A stretch of 43,015 nt of DNA from contig JAJYKK010000020.1 of assembly GCA_021788645.1 (NCBI GenBank), positions 1-43,015 on the forward strand, read 5' to 3'. The stretch comes from Pseudomonadota bacterium. GTDB taxonomy: Bacteria > Pseudomonadota > Gammaproteobacteria > Burkholderiales > JAKAFK01. Shown here in pieces: positions 1-8,291 of this stretch (position 1 is the first letter of the stretch; the number at the start of each line of letters is the position of its first letter). A model generated the notes under the pieces. The model had not been told where the DNA came from. It was given only the letters and a program-made list of their open reading frames with translations, and did not search any database. The translations under genes were made by a program, and so were the position numbers.

Positions 1-126
1 CTAGCCCGGCCCACATTACGCCGCCTTCCCAGATTCCCTCACCCGAGGAAAATATCCGGGATTCCGCTCTCCCTTCATCACGAAATAGCGTGAGAAATTG
101 CCGGGGAAATAAAGTGAGAGCTAACA
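1..126. mobile_element. Terminus of an IS21-like insertion sequence, rest outside window
   Basis: Two 15-bp direct repeats, GAAATAGCGTGAGAA at 82-96 and GAAATAAAGTGAGAG at 106-120, lie 24 bp apart just before a terminal CA at 125-126. Repeated subterminal sites inside an end that finishes in CA (TG on the other strand) are typical of IS21-family elements. The adjacent EAL gene loses homology exactly at this junction, which supports a real element boundary. No transposase coding is visible in the 126 bases, so the family call is inference from end structure only. Confidence 0.55.
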
Positions 127-1976
127 CCCGCCAGGCTGAGTTCGCGCAGCGTCGAGACCGTGCTTTCCACGTCCTTCATGATCACGCTTTCCGTGATCTC
201 CACATTGATCAGCGCCGTCTCGATCCGGTGTTGCGCCAGCACTCGCAAGAACCCCTGCGCGAAGAACGGCTGCTCGATCTGGCGCGCCGACAGGTTGACC
301 GCCACGGCCGGCGCCGGCAGGCCGTCTCGGGTCCACTGCGCCAGCTGGGCGCAGACCCGATGCAAGGTCCACTCCCCGAGGGCCACGACCAAGCCGTTTT
401 CCTCGGCGAGCGGGATGAACTCATTCGGCAGCAAGATGCCCCGTTGGGGGTGTCGCCACCGGATCAAGGCTTCGGCGGCGACCATCTCGCCCGAGGCGAC
501 ATTGATCAGCGGCTGGTAAAAGACCTCGAACTCGTCCGCTTCGATGGCCCTTCGCATATCGCTCTCGAGCGCCAGCCGATCGGACAGCGAGTCGCTCATC
601 TGGGCGGCATAGAATTGATGGTTGTTTCGCCCGGATCCCTTCGCCTGGTACATCGCGATGTCGGCGTTCTTGATGAGCGCGTCGAGCGTGGCGCCGTCGT
701 CCGGATAGACCGCGATCCCGATGCTGCTCGACGCGAAAACCTCGTGCCCGTCGATCATGAACGAGGCGCCCAACGCATCCAGCACCTTGTCGGCCGTCGC
801 CACGACATCGGCGCGGCTCGCCACCTGAGGCAGGAGGGCGATGAATTCGTCGCCCCCCAAACGCGCCAGGGTGTCGGATTCGCGCAGGCACTGACGCAGC
901 CGCGTCGCGACCCCCCTGAGCAGCTCGTCGCCCGCAAAATGCCCCAGCGTGTCATTCACCACCTTGAATCGGTCGAGATCGAGGAACATGATCGCGAGCA
1001 TGTGGCCGTTGCGCTTCGCTTGGGCGATCGCGAGATTCAGGCGGTCCTTGAACAGGGCGCGGTTGGGCAACCCGGTCAGCAGGTCATGGTAGGCTTGATA
1101 GCGGATGATCGCTTCGGCCTTCTTCCGCTCCCGCACATCCTTCAAGACGCCGTACGTGCCCAGGAACATCTGGCTTTCGCCGCCCGCGATATTCTCGTAG
1201 ATGCCCATGGTGTTGAGCTCGACGGTCACGTGGCGCGCCTCCCCATCAGGCGTCTCGCCGACGCACCGGCGCATCAGCCGCAACTCGCCGCAGCCATGGG
1301 AGCGCGTGTCCTTGCCGCGGTCCCGGAACAGGAAGGTCGCCTGATCAAGATCTTCAACCAGGACCGCCTCGGAATAATGGCGTCCGACCAGTTCCTCCGG
1401 CTTGTAGCCGAGCAGGCTTTGCACCCGGTCATTCAGGAACGTGAAGCGCCCCTCGCGATCGAGCGTGAAAATGACGTCGGGCGAATGATTCACCAAGTAG
1501 CGGTACCAGCGCTCCGATTGCTCGAGACGCAGCCGCATCCGCTTGTTGTCGCGTTCGAGACTGCGCTTGGCGAGCGCGTTGGTGAGGGTGTTGACGATTT
1601 CGGCGGGCGGGCACGGCTTCTTGATGAAGCCGTAAGCGCCTTGGCGCAGCGCGTGGATCGCGGCGGTCGCGGTCGCTTCGCCGGTCACCACGATGACCAT
1701 CGTATCGATGGCCTGCTCGGCCATGTGCTCCATGACCTGGGCACCGCTCAGACCGGGCAGGCCCAGGTCGAGAAGGACGACGTCGAAGCCCCCGCTCTTG
1801 AGGAGCGAGACCGCGGCCCACCCGTCGTTGGCGGTCTGGACCTTGTAGCCCTGCGAGGCGACGATGGCCTGCATGCTGTCGAGGAGACGCGGTTCGTCAT
1901 CCACCAGGAGGATCTTGGGGATGTGGGCCTGGGCCCTGGCGGCCGCTTTCGCGGGTGTTCTCCCTACGTCCGACAT
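78..1976 (-). CDS. Response regulator REC-PAS-GGDEF with truncated EAL domain (diguanylate cyclase)
   Basis: The 632-residue protein has a receiver domain (about 20-135; acidic pocket LLVDDE, phospho-acceptor Asp about 70 in VLLDLGLPG, Lys in IKKP), a PAS domain (about 155-285), a GGDEF domain (about 298-455, intact LARLGGDEF) and the start of an EAL domain (EALIRW near 502; VNLSARQ; NVEITES). The EAL domain stops after LAGV. The DDFGTGYSSL segment with the catalytic Asp pair and everything beyond is missing and is replaced by about 14 residues encoded by the IS-like end. Cyclase activity should survive; phosphodiesterase activity should not. The ATG at 1976 places the receiver domain at a normal distance from the N-terminus; the frame is open further upstream but overlaps the kinase gene. 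It lies 62 bp after the kinase gene, suggesting a cognate pair. Confidence 0.85.
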   Translation of the reverse strand: MSDVGRTPAKAAARAQAHIPKILLVDDEPRLLDSMQAIVASQGYKVQTANDGWAAVSLLKSGGFDVVLLDLGLPGLSGAQVMEHMAEQAIDTMVIVVTGEATATAAIHALRQGAYGFIKKPCPPAEIVNTLTNALAKRSLERDNKRMRLRLEQSERWYRYLVNHSPDVIFTLDREGRFTFLNDRVQSLLGYKPEELVGRHYSEAVLVEDLDQATFLFRDRGKDTRSHGCGELRLMRRCVGETPDGEARHVTVELNTMGIYENIAGGESQMFLGTYGVLKDVRERKKAEAIIRYQAYHDLLTGLPNRALFKDRLNLAIAQAKRNGHMLAIMFLDLDRFKVVNDTLGHFAGDELLRGVATRLRQCLRESDTLARLGGDEFIALLPQVASRADVVATADKVLDALGASFMIDGHEVFASSSIGIAVYPDDGATLDALIKNADIAMYQAKGSGRNNHQFYAAQMSDSLSDRLALESDMRRAIEADEFEVFYQPLINVASGEMVAAEALIRWRHPQRGILLPNEFIPLAEENGLVVALGEWTLHRVCAQLAQWTRDGLPAPAVAVNLSARQIEQPFFAQGFLRVLAQHRIETALINVEITESVIMKDVESTVSTLRELSLAGVSSHFISPAISHAIS

Positions 1977-2038
1977 TTTCTTGTTCTCGTTCGATTTCGC
2001 GAGGCCGACGCCCCCGCGCAGGCGATGGTCAAGACTCC

Positions 2039-4162
2039 CTAGTTTTCCGCGGCAGGCAATCGCACCTCGAACAACGTCCCCTGGCCGGGTGCGCTCTTGC
2101 AGCGCACTTGCCCCTTGAGGGCGTTGACCGTCCGCTTGACGATGGACAGCCCGAGTCCCGCATGGCCCGCGCCCTTCGTCGAGGCGACCGGGTCGAACAG
2201 GCGCGACATGACGGAGGCCGGGATCCCCGGCCCATCGTCGCGCACGGTGGCCACCACCTCGTCCTTGTCCTCGGCGGTCCTGCCTGCACGTGTTTCCACC
2301 CACACTTCCCCGCCCAGGGGCATGGCCTCGGCGGCGTTCTTGAACAGGTTCAAGAACAGTTCCTTCACCCGGTCGGCGGCCCCCTCGATCGGCCTCACCC
2401 CATCGTCCAATCGCACGTGCGCCGTCACCGCATTCGGCGAAAAGAGCGCGGGCCGGACGATCGCCAGCAGATCCGAGATGACGGCGTTCACGTCGACGCG
2501 TTCGGGAACCGCTCCGCGCTCGTGCGTCTCGCCGGAAAATCCCCGCACGATGCGCCCCACCCGGTCGATTTCCTCGCTCAGGATCGTAAGGTCGTTCTGC
2601 GCCGGATCGGCATCGCCCAGCTTCATCTGAAGGATCATCAAATAATTCTTCATGATGGCGAGCGGATTGTTGATCTCGTGGATGACCCGCCGGGCCTCCG
2701 CCTTGAGGGCCGCCAGTTCCTCGTGCGCGGCCGAAGTCCCGCGTTCAGGGGGACGAGCCTCCGCATCGGAGGCCAGCATATCGCCCGCCAGGCGCGAGAA
2801 CACCGACATCAGGGCGTACTGCCGCTCGAGGAGCGGCAGGCGCGCGCGGCTCGTCCCGAACACCATCACCCCGGTGAGCGCCGCCTTCGCAAAGATCGGC
2901 AGACAAACGATGCCTTCCGCGTTGGACAGGCGGATGAGCTGCTCATCGAAGATGCGACGCCCGCGTTCGGGCGCAAACGAGTCGGCCGGCAGACGCGTTT
3001 CGACCGCTTGGCCGAGCAGGCTGGCGCCGGCATCGGCAGGAATGACCCAGTCGTTGACCAGACTGTGCGGCTGCCGCGGGTTCCGGCCGCGCAACGTCGC
3101 ATCCCGGGGATCCAGCACGAAGAAATAAGGCTGCTCGACCCCGAACAGCAGGTGCGCCGCCCGTTCCACCATGGTCCAGGCATCGCGCCCGTCCGCAGGC
3201 GCGGGGATCAGGCACGCCCGCATCGCGTCGATCAGGGCATGGTCTCGCACGATGGCAGCCAACTGCGCCTGCTTCTCCGCGCCCGCCTTCGAGCGGCCAT
3301 TCGCCGCCCCCCGCAAGGCGTCCATGGCGTCGATTTCGAACGCCCGCGCGACGCGCATGGCATAGGCGAGCGCCTGCCGCGCGGTCTCCCTCACCTGCTC
3401 TTCGCCGTAGCCAAAGAGCGCCTGAGCCAAGGGGACGGCCACCTCCGCCCGGTCTTCCATCACCAGATCGGCAAGACGACTGCCGAAGTGGACGAAGCGG
3501 AGCAACGGATGCGCCGGCCGAATCAGCTCCGGGGCATCATGGTGATACAGAATCGCGTCGGCCAGGAAGGACTGCATCTCCCAGCGCGCCACCAGCCAGG
3601 CGCCCACCTCCGGGTGAGAGGCGCCGAGGGCCGCCCGCTCGGCCTGTGCCTGCCCGTCCGGCGTGCCGGCCGCCAGCCCGGCAAACTCGCCGGGAAAATT
3701 GGCGGCCAGCACCAGCCGTCCGATGTCGTGCAGCAACCCGCCGACGTAGGCCTCGTCGGGATGCTCATAGCCCTCCCGCTTGGCCACCAGCTTCGCCACG
3801 CTGGCGCACAGCAGGGCATGCCACCAGAAAGACTGAAGATCGATCGGGAAAGGGCCCGCCAGCTGGCTGAACACCTGATACACCGAGGCATTGAGCGCCA
3901 AGCCCCGCGCGGCGTCCAGCCCGAGAACCATGAGCGCCTGATCGAGGCTGCGCACGCGCGCGCCCTGCTGATAGGCCGGCGAGTGCGCGAGCGCCAGCAC
4001 GCGCGTGGCGAGGGCGGCGTCCTTGTCCAGGATCTTCGCCACATCGCCGACCGCAACGCCTTCCTTGCTGCACGTTTCCAGGAGGCGCAGGAGGGTATGC
4101 GGCGGAGAGGGAAGCTGCGCCACATCGATCTGTTCAAGCCACTGCGGCGAGAGTCCGCCCAT
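2039..4162 (-). CDS. HDOD-GAF sensor histidine kinase
   Basis: The 707-residue soluble protein begins with an HDOD domain (about 14-215, with GGLLHDIGRL), followed by a GAF-like region in the middle. The C-terminal kinase module has an H-box (VIHEINNPLAIMKN, His about 495), an N-box (LFLNLFKNAAEAMP), a G1 box (VRDDGPGIP) and a G2 box (GHAGLGLSIVKRTV). No membrane segment or signal peptide is apparent, so it probably senses a cytoplasmic cue. HDOD domains occur in signalling proteins and usually lack hydrolase activity; their fusion to a kinase suggests protein-protein or nucleotide sensing, which is inference. The response regulator with GGDEF output lies directly downstream on the same strand. 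The ATG at 4162 has no clear Shine-Dalgarno sequence. Confidence 0.88.
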   Translation of the reverse strand: MGGLSPQWLEQIDVAQLPSPPHTLLRLLETCSKEGVAVGDVAKILDKDAALATRVLALAHSPAYQQGARVRSLDQALMVLGLDAARGLALNASVYQVFSQLAGPFPIDLQSFWWHALLCASVAKLVAKREGYEHPDEAYVGGLLHDIGRLVLAANFPGEFAGLAAGTPDGQAQAERAALGASHPEVGAWLVARWEMQSFLADAILYHHDAPELIRPAHPLLRFVHFGSRLADLVMEDRAEVAVPLAQALFGYGEEQVRETARQALAYAMRVARAFEIDAMDALRGAANGRSKAGAEKQAQLAAIVRDHALIDAMRACLIPAPADGRDAWTMVERAAHLLFGVEQPYFFVLDPRDATLRGRNPRQPHSLVNDWVIPADAGASLLGQAVETRLPADSFAPERGRRIFDEQLIRLSNAEGIVCLPIFAKAALTGVMVFGTSRARLPLLERQYALMSVFSRLAGDMLASDAEARPPERGTSAAHEELAALKAEARRVIHEINNPLAIMKNYLMILQMKLGDADPAQNDLTILSEEIDRVGRIVRGFSGETHERGAVPERVDVNAVISDLLAIVRPALFSPNAVTAHVRLDDGVRPIEGAADRVKELFLNLFKNAAEAMPLGGEVWVETRAGRTAEDKDEVVATVRDDGPGIPASVMSRLFDPVASTKGAGHAGLGLSIVKRTVNALKGQVRCKSAPGQGTLFEVRLPAAEN

Positions 4163-4186
4163 TTGGTATCTTGATCGCTTCGCAGG

Positions 4187-4216
4187 ATTATCGACGACAC
4201 TAATTACGGACTTGAA
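4187..4216 (-). promoter_or_regulatory. Possible sigma70 promoter for the HDOD kinase gene
   Basis: Read on the minus strand, TTCAAG (4216-4211), an 18-bp spacer and GATAAT (4192-4187) lie about 25 bp upstream of the kinase ATG. The -10 matches five of six consensus bases and the -35 only three. This is a weak prediction. Confidence 0.3.
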
Positions 4217-4973
4217 TGAACATTCTTTAACGAATCAGGGGGGCAGGGCCGCGAAAAGGGCAGGAAAGGAACGCAGGCGGCGGATGGGAACAGAACAGCG
4301 CACACGGCCAATTGGTGTAAGACCGATAATTTCTGCGCCCCAATGGGGAGAGGCCTGATGATGTACCGCCGCCCTTCCTCTCGACAAGGACTGTCCGGCC
4401 GCCTGCCGGGATCTGCTGACGTCCGCCCGCAGCTATCGACATGAGCGCGTCGTCGCCGATGCGCATGGGCGTTGTCTCGGGCATCGGGCGGCCTTTCAAA
4501 GCAGAAACACGCCGGCAGCATGACGGGCGCAATGAGCCCGATGGCCTTTGCCGGCACCCCGCAGGCGAAGACGCTCTCTCGCCCTTCCCGGACGATGGTG
4601 ACTCTGGCGTCGCTCTCCCGCCGGCCTCGTCTGCGGACGGGCCGAACCTTCCCGCCGGGGAGTGCAGGTTGAAGAGCGTCATGAAGGCCAAGCGCGCCGG
4701 CCGACCCAGGCCTAACGGAAGGCCGGGTCTAGGCCCCGGCGGCGGAGACGACACCGGAGAGGCCGGCGACATCGGCGATGGCGTGCGGCCTGCCGGACCG
4801 TCATGCCGGTGAGCCTGTGTCCAACGCCCGAAAGGCGAGAGTGTGCCGGTTGAGACCGGCTGTCAGTGGATTTCGCCGGCGCTCACTGGATCGAGGAACA
4901 AGATGAGATTCAAACAGGATCAGCGAGTTGAAACATGCGCTGGGGTTCCTTGGAAGCCCCGGGACAACTGAAG
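4217..4973. other. Gene-poor region between kinase gene and tRNA
   Basis: Several frames are open for 60-180 codons in this GC-rich stretch, but they overlap on both strands, have proline- and arginine-rich random-looking translations and show no recognisable domain. A hairpin is present at 4703-4729 (GACCC-GGCCT paired with AGGCC-GGGTC around AACGGA, one bulged A), without a T-run. An imperfect hairpin with GGGG/CCCC arms around 4941-4961 lies downstream of the tRNA and could help end its transcript. I see no supportable gene. Confidence 0.4.
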
Positions 4974-5047
4974 TGGAGCGGGTGATGGGAATCGAACCCA
5001 CGTCTAAAGCTTGGGAAGCTTTCGTTCTACCATTGAACTACACCCGC
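4974..5047 (-). tRNA. tRNA-Gly (anticodon CCC)
   Basis: The minus strand folds into a full cloverleaf of 74 nt: acceptor GCGGGTG/CACCCGC, anticodon stem AAAGC/GCTTT, loop TTCCCAA giving anticodon CCC, a 4-nt variable loop, T-stem GTGGG/CCCAT with loop TTCGAAT, discriminator T and an encoded CCA. It reads the glycine codon GGG. Confidence 0.96.
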
Positions 5048-5062
5048 CCGAGGTGGATGCCG

Positions 5063-5091
5063 ATTGTACAGGGATGAGGAGATTACGGCAA
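5063..5091 (-). promoter_or_regulatory. Sigma70 promoter of tRNA-Gly
   Basis: On the minus strand TTGCCG (5091-5086), a 17-bp spacer and TACAAT (5068-5063) end 15 bp before the tRNA 5' end. Both hexamers are close to consensus (four and five of six) and the position suits a short leader. Confidence 0.6.
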
Positions 5092-5112
5092 ATCGCGCCA
5101 TCCGCGCGCGGG

Positions 5113-5142
5113 TTCTGTCGAGGATCGCGCACGTGCTAGAAT
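5113..5142 (+). promoter_or_regulatory. Possible sigma70 promoter for thiS-thiG-trmB
   Basis: TTCTGT (5113-5118), an 18-bp spacer and TAGAAT (5137-5142) lie about 60 bp before thiS. The -10 is good and the -35 weak. No TPP riboswitch-like sequence was recognised in the short leader. Confidence 0.35.
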
Positions 5143-5200
5143 GCGCTTGGGCGGCTCACGCCGCTCCTCATATTTCATTGTTTCTTGCCGAGTGCCGTGC

Positions 5201-5404
5201 ATGATCACGCTGACGGTCAACGGACAACCGCAGACCCTTGAGGCTGGTGCTTCCGTTGCGCAATTGCTCCAGAAAATGGCGCTGTCGAACCGCCGCCTCG
5301 CCGTCGAGCGCAACGGCGAAATCGTGCCGCGCAGCCGATTCGGGGAGACCCCGCTGGCCTCGGGCGACATCGTGGAAATCGTCATGGCCGTGGGCGGCGG
5401 CTGA
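5201..5404 (+). CDS. thiS: Sulfur carrier protein ThiS
   Basis: This 67-residue ubiquitin-fold protein carries sulfur as a C-terminal thiocarboxylate for building the thiazole ring of thiamine. The N-terminus MITLTVNGQP and the internal RLAVERNGEIVPRS are typical of ThiS, and the protein ends in Gly-Gly-Gly, providing the diglycine needed for adenylation. An open frame extends 20 codons upstream, but the ATG at 5201 gives the family-standard length. It is followed after 81 bp by thiG, its partner enzyme. Confidence 0.93.
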   Translation: MITLTVNGQPQTLEAGASVAQLLQKMALSNRRLAVERNGEIVPRSRFGETPLASGDIVEIVMAVGGG

Positions 5405-5485
5405 GCCGTCGCGGCGCGCGATTTGGCCGGGCCGTCCGCCTTGCTCGACTTTCCCCTAACCGCATCAACCCACGGACCAAACACC

Positions 5486-6283
5486 ATGGATGAACTCGTC
5501 ATTGCCGGCCGCGCGTACCAATCCCGCTTGCTGGTGGGCACCGGCAAGTACAAGGACTTCGATGAGACGCGCGCGGCCATCGAGGCGAGCGGCGCCGAGA
5601 TCGTCACGATCGCCATCCGCCGCACCAACATCGGCCAGAGCGCGGGGGAACCCAACATGCTCGATGTGCTGCCGCCCTCACGCTATACGATTCTGCCCAA
5701 TACCGCAGGGTGCTATACCGCCGAAGATGCGGTGCGGACCTTGCGCCTTGCGCGTGAGCTGCTCGACGGCCACGATCTGGTCAAGCTCGAGGTCCTGGGC
5801 GACCCGAAGACGCTGTACCCCAACGTGGTAGAGACCCTGCACGCGGCCAAGACGCTGATCGCCGACGGCTTCAAGGTCATGGTCTACACCAGCGACGATC
5901 CGATCATCGCCAAACAATTCGAGGAAATGGGCTGCGTGGCCGTCATGCCGCTCGCCAGTCTCATCGGATCCGGCATGGGCCTCCTCAACCCCTGGAACCT
6001 GCAAATCATCATCGAGCAGGCCAAGATCCCGGTGCTCGTGGATGCCGGCGTCGGCACGGCGTCCGACGCCGCGATCGCCATGGAGCTGGGCTGCGACGGA
6101 GTCCTCATGAATACCGCCATCGCCGCCGCCCGCGACCCGCGACTGATGGCCGCCGCCATGCGCAAGGCGGTCCAGGCGGGACGGGAAGCGTTCCTCGCCG
6201 GGCGCATGCCGAGAAAGCTCTATGGCGCGAGCCCAAGCTCCCCCACCACCGGCCTCATCGCGGCCAGCGGACAAGGGGGCTAG
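5486..6283 (+). CDS. thiG: Thiazole synthase ThiG
   Basis: The 265-residue protein is the cytoplasmic synthase that condenses 1-deoxy-D-xylulose 5-phosphate, dehydroglycine and ThiS-thiocarboxylate into the thiamine thiazole phosphate. Family motifs are present throughout: [51 protein letters not shown] (the Schiff-base lysine region), [24 protein letters not shown] and [11 protein letters not shown]. Its length is normal. The ATG at 5486 begins MDELVIAGR, as in homologues; an in-frame start 63 bp upstream would add residues not seen in the family. It forms an operon with thiS and trmB. Confidence 0.96.
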   Translation: MDELVIAGRAYQSRLLVGTGKYKDFDETRAAIEASGAEIVTIAIRRTNIGQSAGEPNMLDVLPPSRYTILPNTAGCYTAEDAVRTLRLARELLDGHDLVKLEVLGDPKTLYPNVVETLHAAKTLIADGFKVMVYTSDDPIIAKQFEEMGCVAVMPLASLIGSGMGLLNPWNLQIIIEQAKIPVLVDAGVGTASDAAIAMELGCDGVLMNTAIAAARDPRLMAAAMRKAVQAGREAFLAGRMPRKLYGASPSSPTTGLIAASGQGG

Positions 6284-6292
6284 GCGGACGCC

Positions 6293-7030
6293 ATGGACGG
6301 CTCGACCCCGTTTCCGCGCCCGATCCGGAGCTTCGTCCTGCGCCAGGGACGCCTGTCCAAGGCACAGGAGCGCGCACTGCGCGAACTGCTGCCGGTGTAT
6401 GGGATCCCGTTCGACGCGCGGCCCCTCGATCTCGACCGGATTTTTGGGCGGCAGGCCCCTAAGATTCTGGAGATCGGGTTCGGGATGGGGGCGACGACAC
6501 TGGAAATCGCGCGGGCGCACCCCGAATGGGACTTTCTCGGGATCGAGGTGCACGGCCCGGGCGTCGGCAGCTTGGTCAACGCCCTCGCACTCGAGGGCCT
6601 CACCAACGTGCGCGTCGTTCAGCACGATGCGGTCGAGGTCCTGCAGCAGATGATCGCTGCCGAAGCGCTCCACGGCATTCACGTCTTCTTTCCGGACCCC
6701 TGGCACAAGAAACGCCACCACAAGCGGCGGCTCGTCAATGCCGCGTTCGCCGCGCTCGCCGCCGCGCGCGTCGCGCCCGGGGGCTACCTCCATCTCGCCA
6801 CGGACTGGGAAGATTACGCGAATCAGATGCTGGCGGTAGTGGGCGCCGAGCCTCACTGGGCCAATACCGCCGAAGGATTTGCACCGAGGCCCGGCTATCG
6901 CCCCCTCACCAAATTCGAGGCCCGTGGCCTGCGGCTCGGCCACGGTGTCTGGGACCTCCTGTTTCGCAAGGTGCCCGACGCCGCCGGCAGCAGCGACGCC
7001 GGGGAGGCTCACGCCTCGAAGCGGTCGTAA
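6293..7030 (+). CDS. trmB: tRNA (guanine-N7-)-methyltransferase TrmB
   Basis: The 245-residue SAM-dependent enzyme makes m7G46 in the variable loop of tRNAs. The SAM-binding motif [12 protein letters not shown] is followed by FLGIEVH, the signature [14 protein letters not shown] and [10 protein letters not shown], all diagnostic of TrmB, and the C-terminal [17 protein letters not shown] segment is also conserved. It starts 9 bp after the thiG stop, so it is probably translated from the same mRNA; the thiS-thiG-trmB order recurs in Beta- and Gammaproteobacteria. Its last 22 bp overlap the convergent nitroreductase gene. Confidence 0.95.
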   Translation: MDGSTPFPRPIRSFVLRQGRLSKAQERALRELLPVYGIPFDARPLDLDRIFGRQAPKILEIGFGMGATTLEIARAHPEWDFLGIEVHGPGVGSLVNALALEGLTNVRVVQHDAVEVLQQMIAAEALHGIHVFFPDPWHKKRHHKRRLVNAAFAALAAARVAPGGYLHLATDWEDYANQMLAVVGAEPHWANTAEGFAPRPGYRPLTKFEARGLRLGHGVWDLLFRKVPDAAGSSDAGEAHASKRS

Positions 7031-7617
7031 ATCACCGCGTCCTCCTGCGCGATGGGCCCGCTGCGCGGCCATGGCTCGCGGATGCCCTTGCCGATCGCCA
7101 CCATCAGGCCGATGGCATGATCCTCGGGCAGCCGCAGCAACCGCGCGACCGCCTCGAAGTCGAAGCCGTCCATCGGGCACGAGTCGTAGCCCATTTCCTT
7201 GGCCGCAAGCATCAAGGTCATCGCGGCCAGCCCGCACGACCGCATCGCTTCATCCCGTTGGACCGTCTCCTTGTCCCGGTAATAGCGATCAATGGCGGTC
7301 ACGACGAACTCCTGCACCGTGGGCGCCGCATTGCGCCAATACCGGGCGGGGTGCTTCTCCCAGGCCTTGAGGTCGGCGCACAGCACGAGGAGCAGCGAGG
7401 CATCGGTCACCTGCGGCTGGTCCCAGGCAGCCGACCGCAGATCGCGACGCAGCTGGGGATCGCGAACCACCACGAACCGCCAGTTCTGGATGTTGAAGGC
7501 AGTGGGCGCGCGCATCGCAAGCGACAACAGCCGGTCGACATCCGTTGGCGCCATGCGATGGTCCGGATCGAAAGCCTTGGTCGCGCGGCGGCTTTCGATG
7601 GCTTCAGTCACTTTCAT
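7009..7617 (-). CDS. Nitroreductase family protein (FMN-dependent NAD(P)H oxidoreductase)
   Basis: The 202-residue protein has the nitroreductase fold: N-terminal FMN phosphate-binding segment [29 protein letters not shown], and late motifs [11 protein letters not shown] and GLMVAIGKG. Such enzymes reduce nitroaromatics, quinones or flavins with NAD(P)H; the natural substrate is not deducible here. GGAG stands 10 nt before the ATG. It lies 42 bp after the carboxymuconolactone-decarboxylase-like gene and is probably the last gene of a TetR-controlled operon. It overlaps trmB tail to tail by 22 bp. Confidence 0.88.
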   Translation of the reverse strand: MKVTEAIESRRATKAFDPDHRMAPTDVDRLLSLAMRAPTAFNIQNWRFVVVRDPQLRRDLRSAAWDQPQVTDASLLLVLCADLKAWEKHPARYWRNAAPTVQEFVVTAIDRYYRDKETVQRDEAMRSCGLAAMTLMLAAKEMGYDSCPMDGFDFEAVARLLRLPEDHAIGLMVAIGKGIREPWPRSGPIAQEDAVIYDRFEA

Positions 7618-7659
7618 GGGCAGGACTCTCCTTTCCGAAGGCGGGGTTGCGGATGAATT

Positions 7660-8193
7660 TCAGAAATCGCGTTCGATCTTGAATGCGTTGAACATCACGT
7701 CCATCGCCAGGTTGCGTGCCGCGTGCTCGACCGCCTCGAGCAGATCGCGATCGGTCCACCCCACCGCTCTCATTCGCTCGACATCCTGCGCCTCGACCGC
7801 GTGCGGCGTGCGGGTCGCCTTGAGCACGAACAAGAGGAGCGCGCGCTCCGGTGCCGCAAGCGGCGCAGCGCTCGGGTCCTTCTTGGTCGCCGCGACCGCC
7901 TCGGCGCTCACGCCCAGCCGGTTGATGAGCATCGCCTCGTTCAATCCGACGCAATAGCCGCAGTCGTTGTCACCGGAGACCAGCATCCGGGTGAACGCAA
8001 GCAGGGCGGGACTCAGCCGCGGATGCTGCATGAAATAGCGCGTCTGCGCCCAGCGCATGGCCGCAAGCTCGGGGCTTTGGCTATACAGCCGCATGGCGTT
8101 GGGGACCCATCCCATCGCCTGCTCGATGTCGTGATAGGTTTCGGCCAAAGGGCCGGTGGCGTTTTCTGGCGATACCGTTGCAAGCAGCGACAT
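7660..8193 (-). CDS. Carboxymuconolactone decarboxylase / AhpD-like protein
   Basis: The 177-residue helical protein resembles AhpD/peroxidase-related CMD proteins. The segment DNDCGYCVGLNEAML carries a CxxC pair at the position of the redox-active cysteines of AhpD-type proteins, and the C-terminal region (WTDRDLLEAVEHAARNLAMD) is also typical. A thiol-based peroxide or electrophile reduction role is inferred from the family; true lactone decarboxylation is unlikely without aromatic-degradation neighbours. A good ribosome binding site (GGAG, 7 nt before ATG) supports the start. The gene sits between tetR (99 bp upstream) and the nitroreductase gene. Confidence 0.82.
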   Translation of the reverse strand: MSLLATVSPENATGPLAETYHDIEQAMGWVPNAMRLYSQSPELAAMRWAQTRYFMQHPRLSPALLAFTRMLVSGDNDCGYCVGLNEAMLINRLGVSAEAVAATKKDPSAAPLAAPERALLLFVLKATRTPHAVEAQDVERMRAVGWTDRDLLEAVEHAARNLAMDVMFNAFKIERDF

Positions 8194-8231
8194 ACTTGAT
8201 CTCCTTTCCTTGTTGTTGGACAGCCATCAAA

Positions 8232-8260
8232 AAGATACCAACCGCCCGGTACGTTATGAA
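8232..8260 (-). promoter_or_regulatory. Putative second promoter/operator in front of the CMD-like gene
   Basis: On the minus strand TTCATA (8260-8255), a 17-bp spacer and TATCTT (8237-8232) form a moderate sigma70 promoter. Its spacer contains an imperfect inverted repeat (GTACC with GGTAT, 8252-8235) flanked by AAC and CT, resembling the tetR operator AACATACC/GGTATGT but with eight instead of four bases between the half-sites. This suggests the same regulator; it is inference. Confidence 0.4.
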
Positions 8261-8291
8261 GGACAAATGTCCCGCCCGGGTTCACGTCACG

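Noticed and set aside
1955-4174. Long plus-strand open frame (739 codons) opposite the HDOD kinase
   Set aside because: It is antisense to a well-conserved kinase, has an Arg/His-rich low-complexity translation and no recognisable domain. Long antisense frames are expected in high-GC DNA.
4227-4772. Possible gene in the gap before the tRNA
   Set aside because: Pro/Ser/Arg-rich translation, no ribosome binding site and competing frames on the other strand. No family resemblance.
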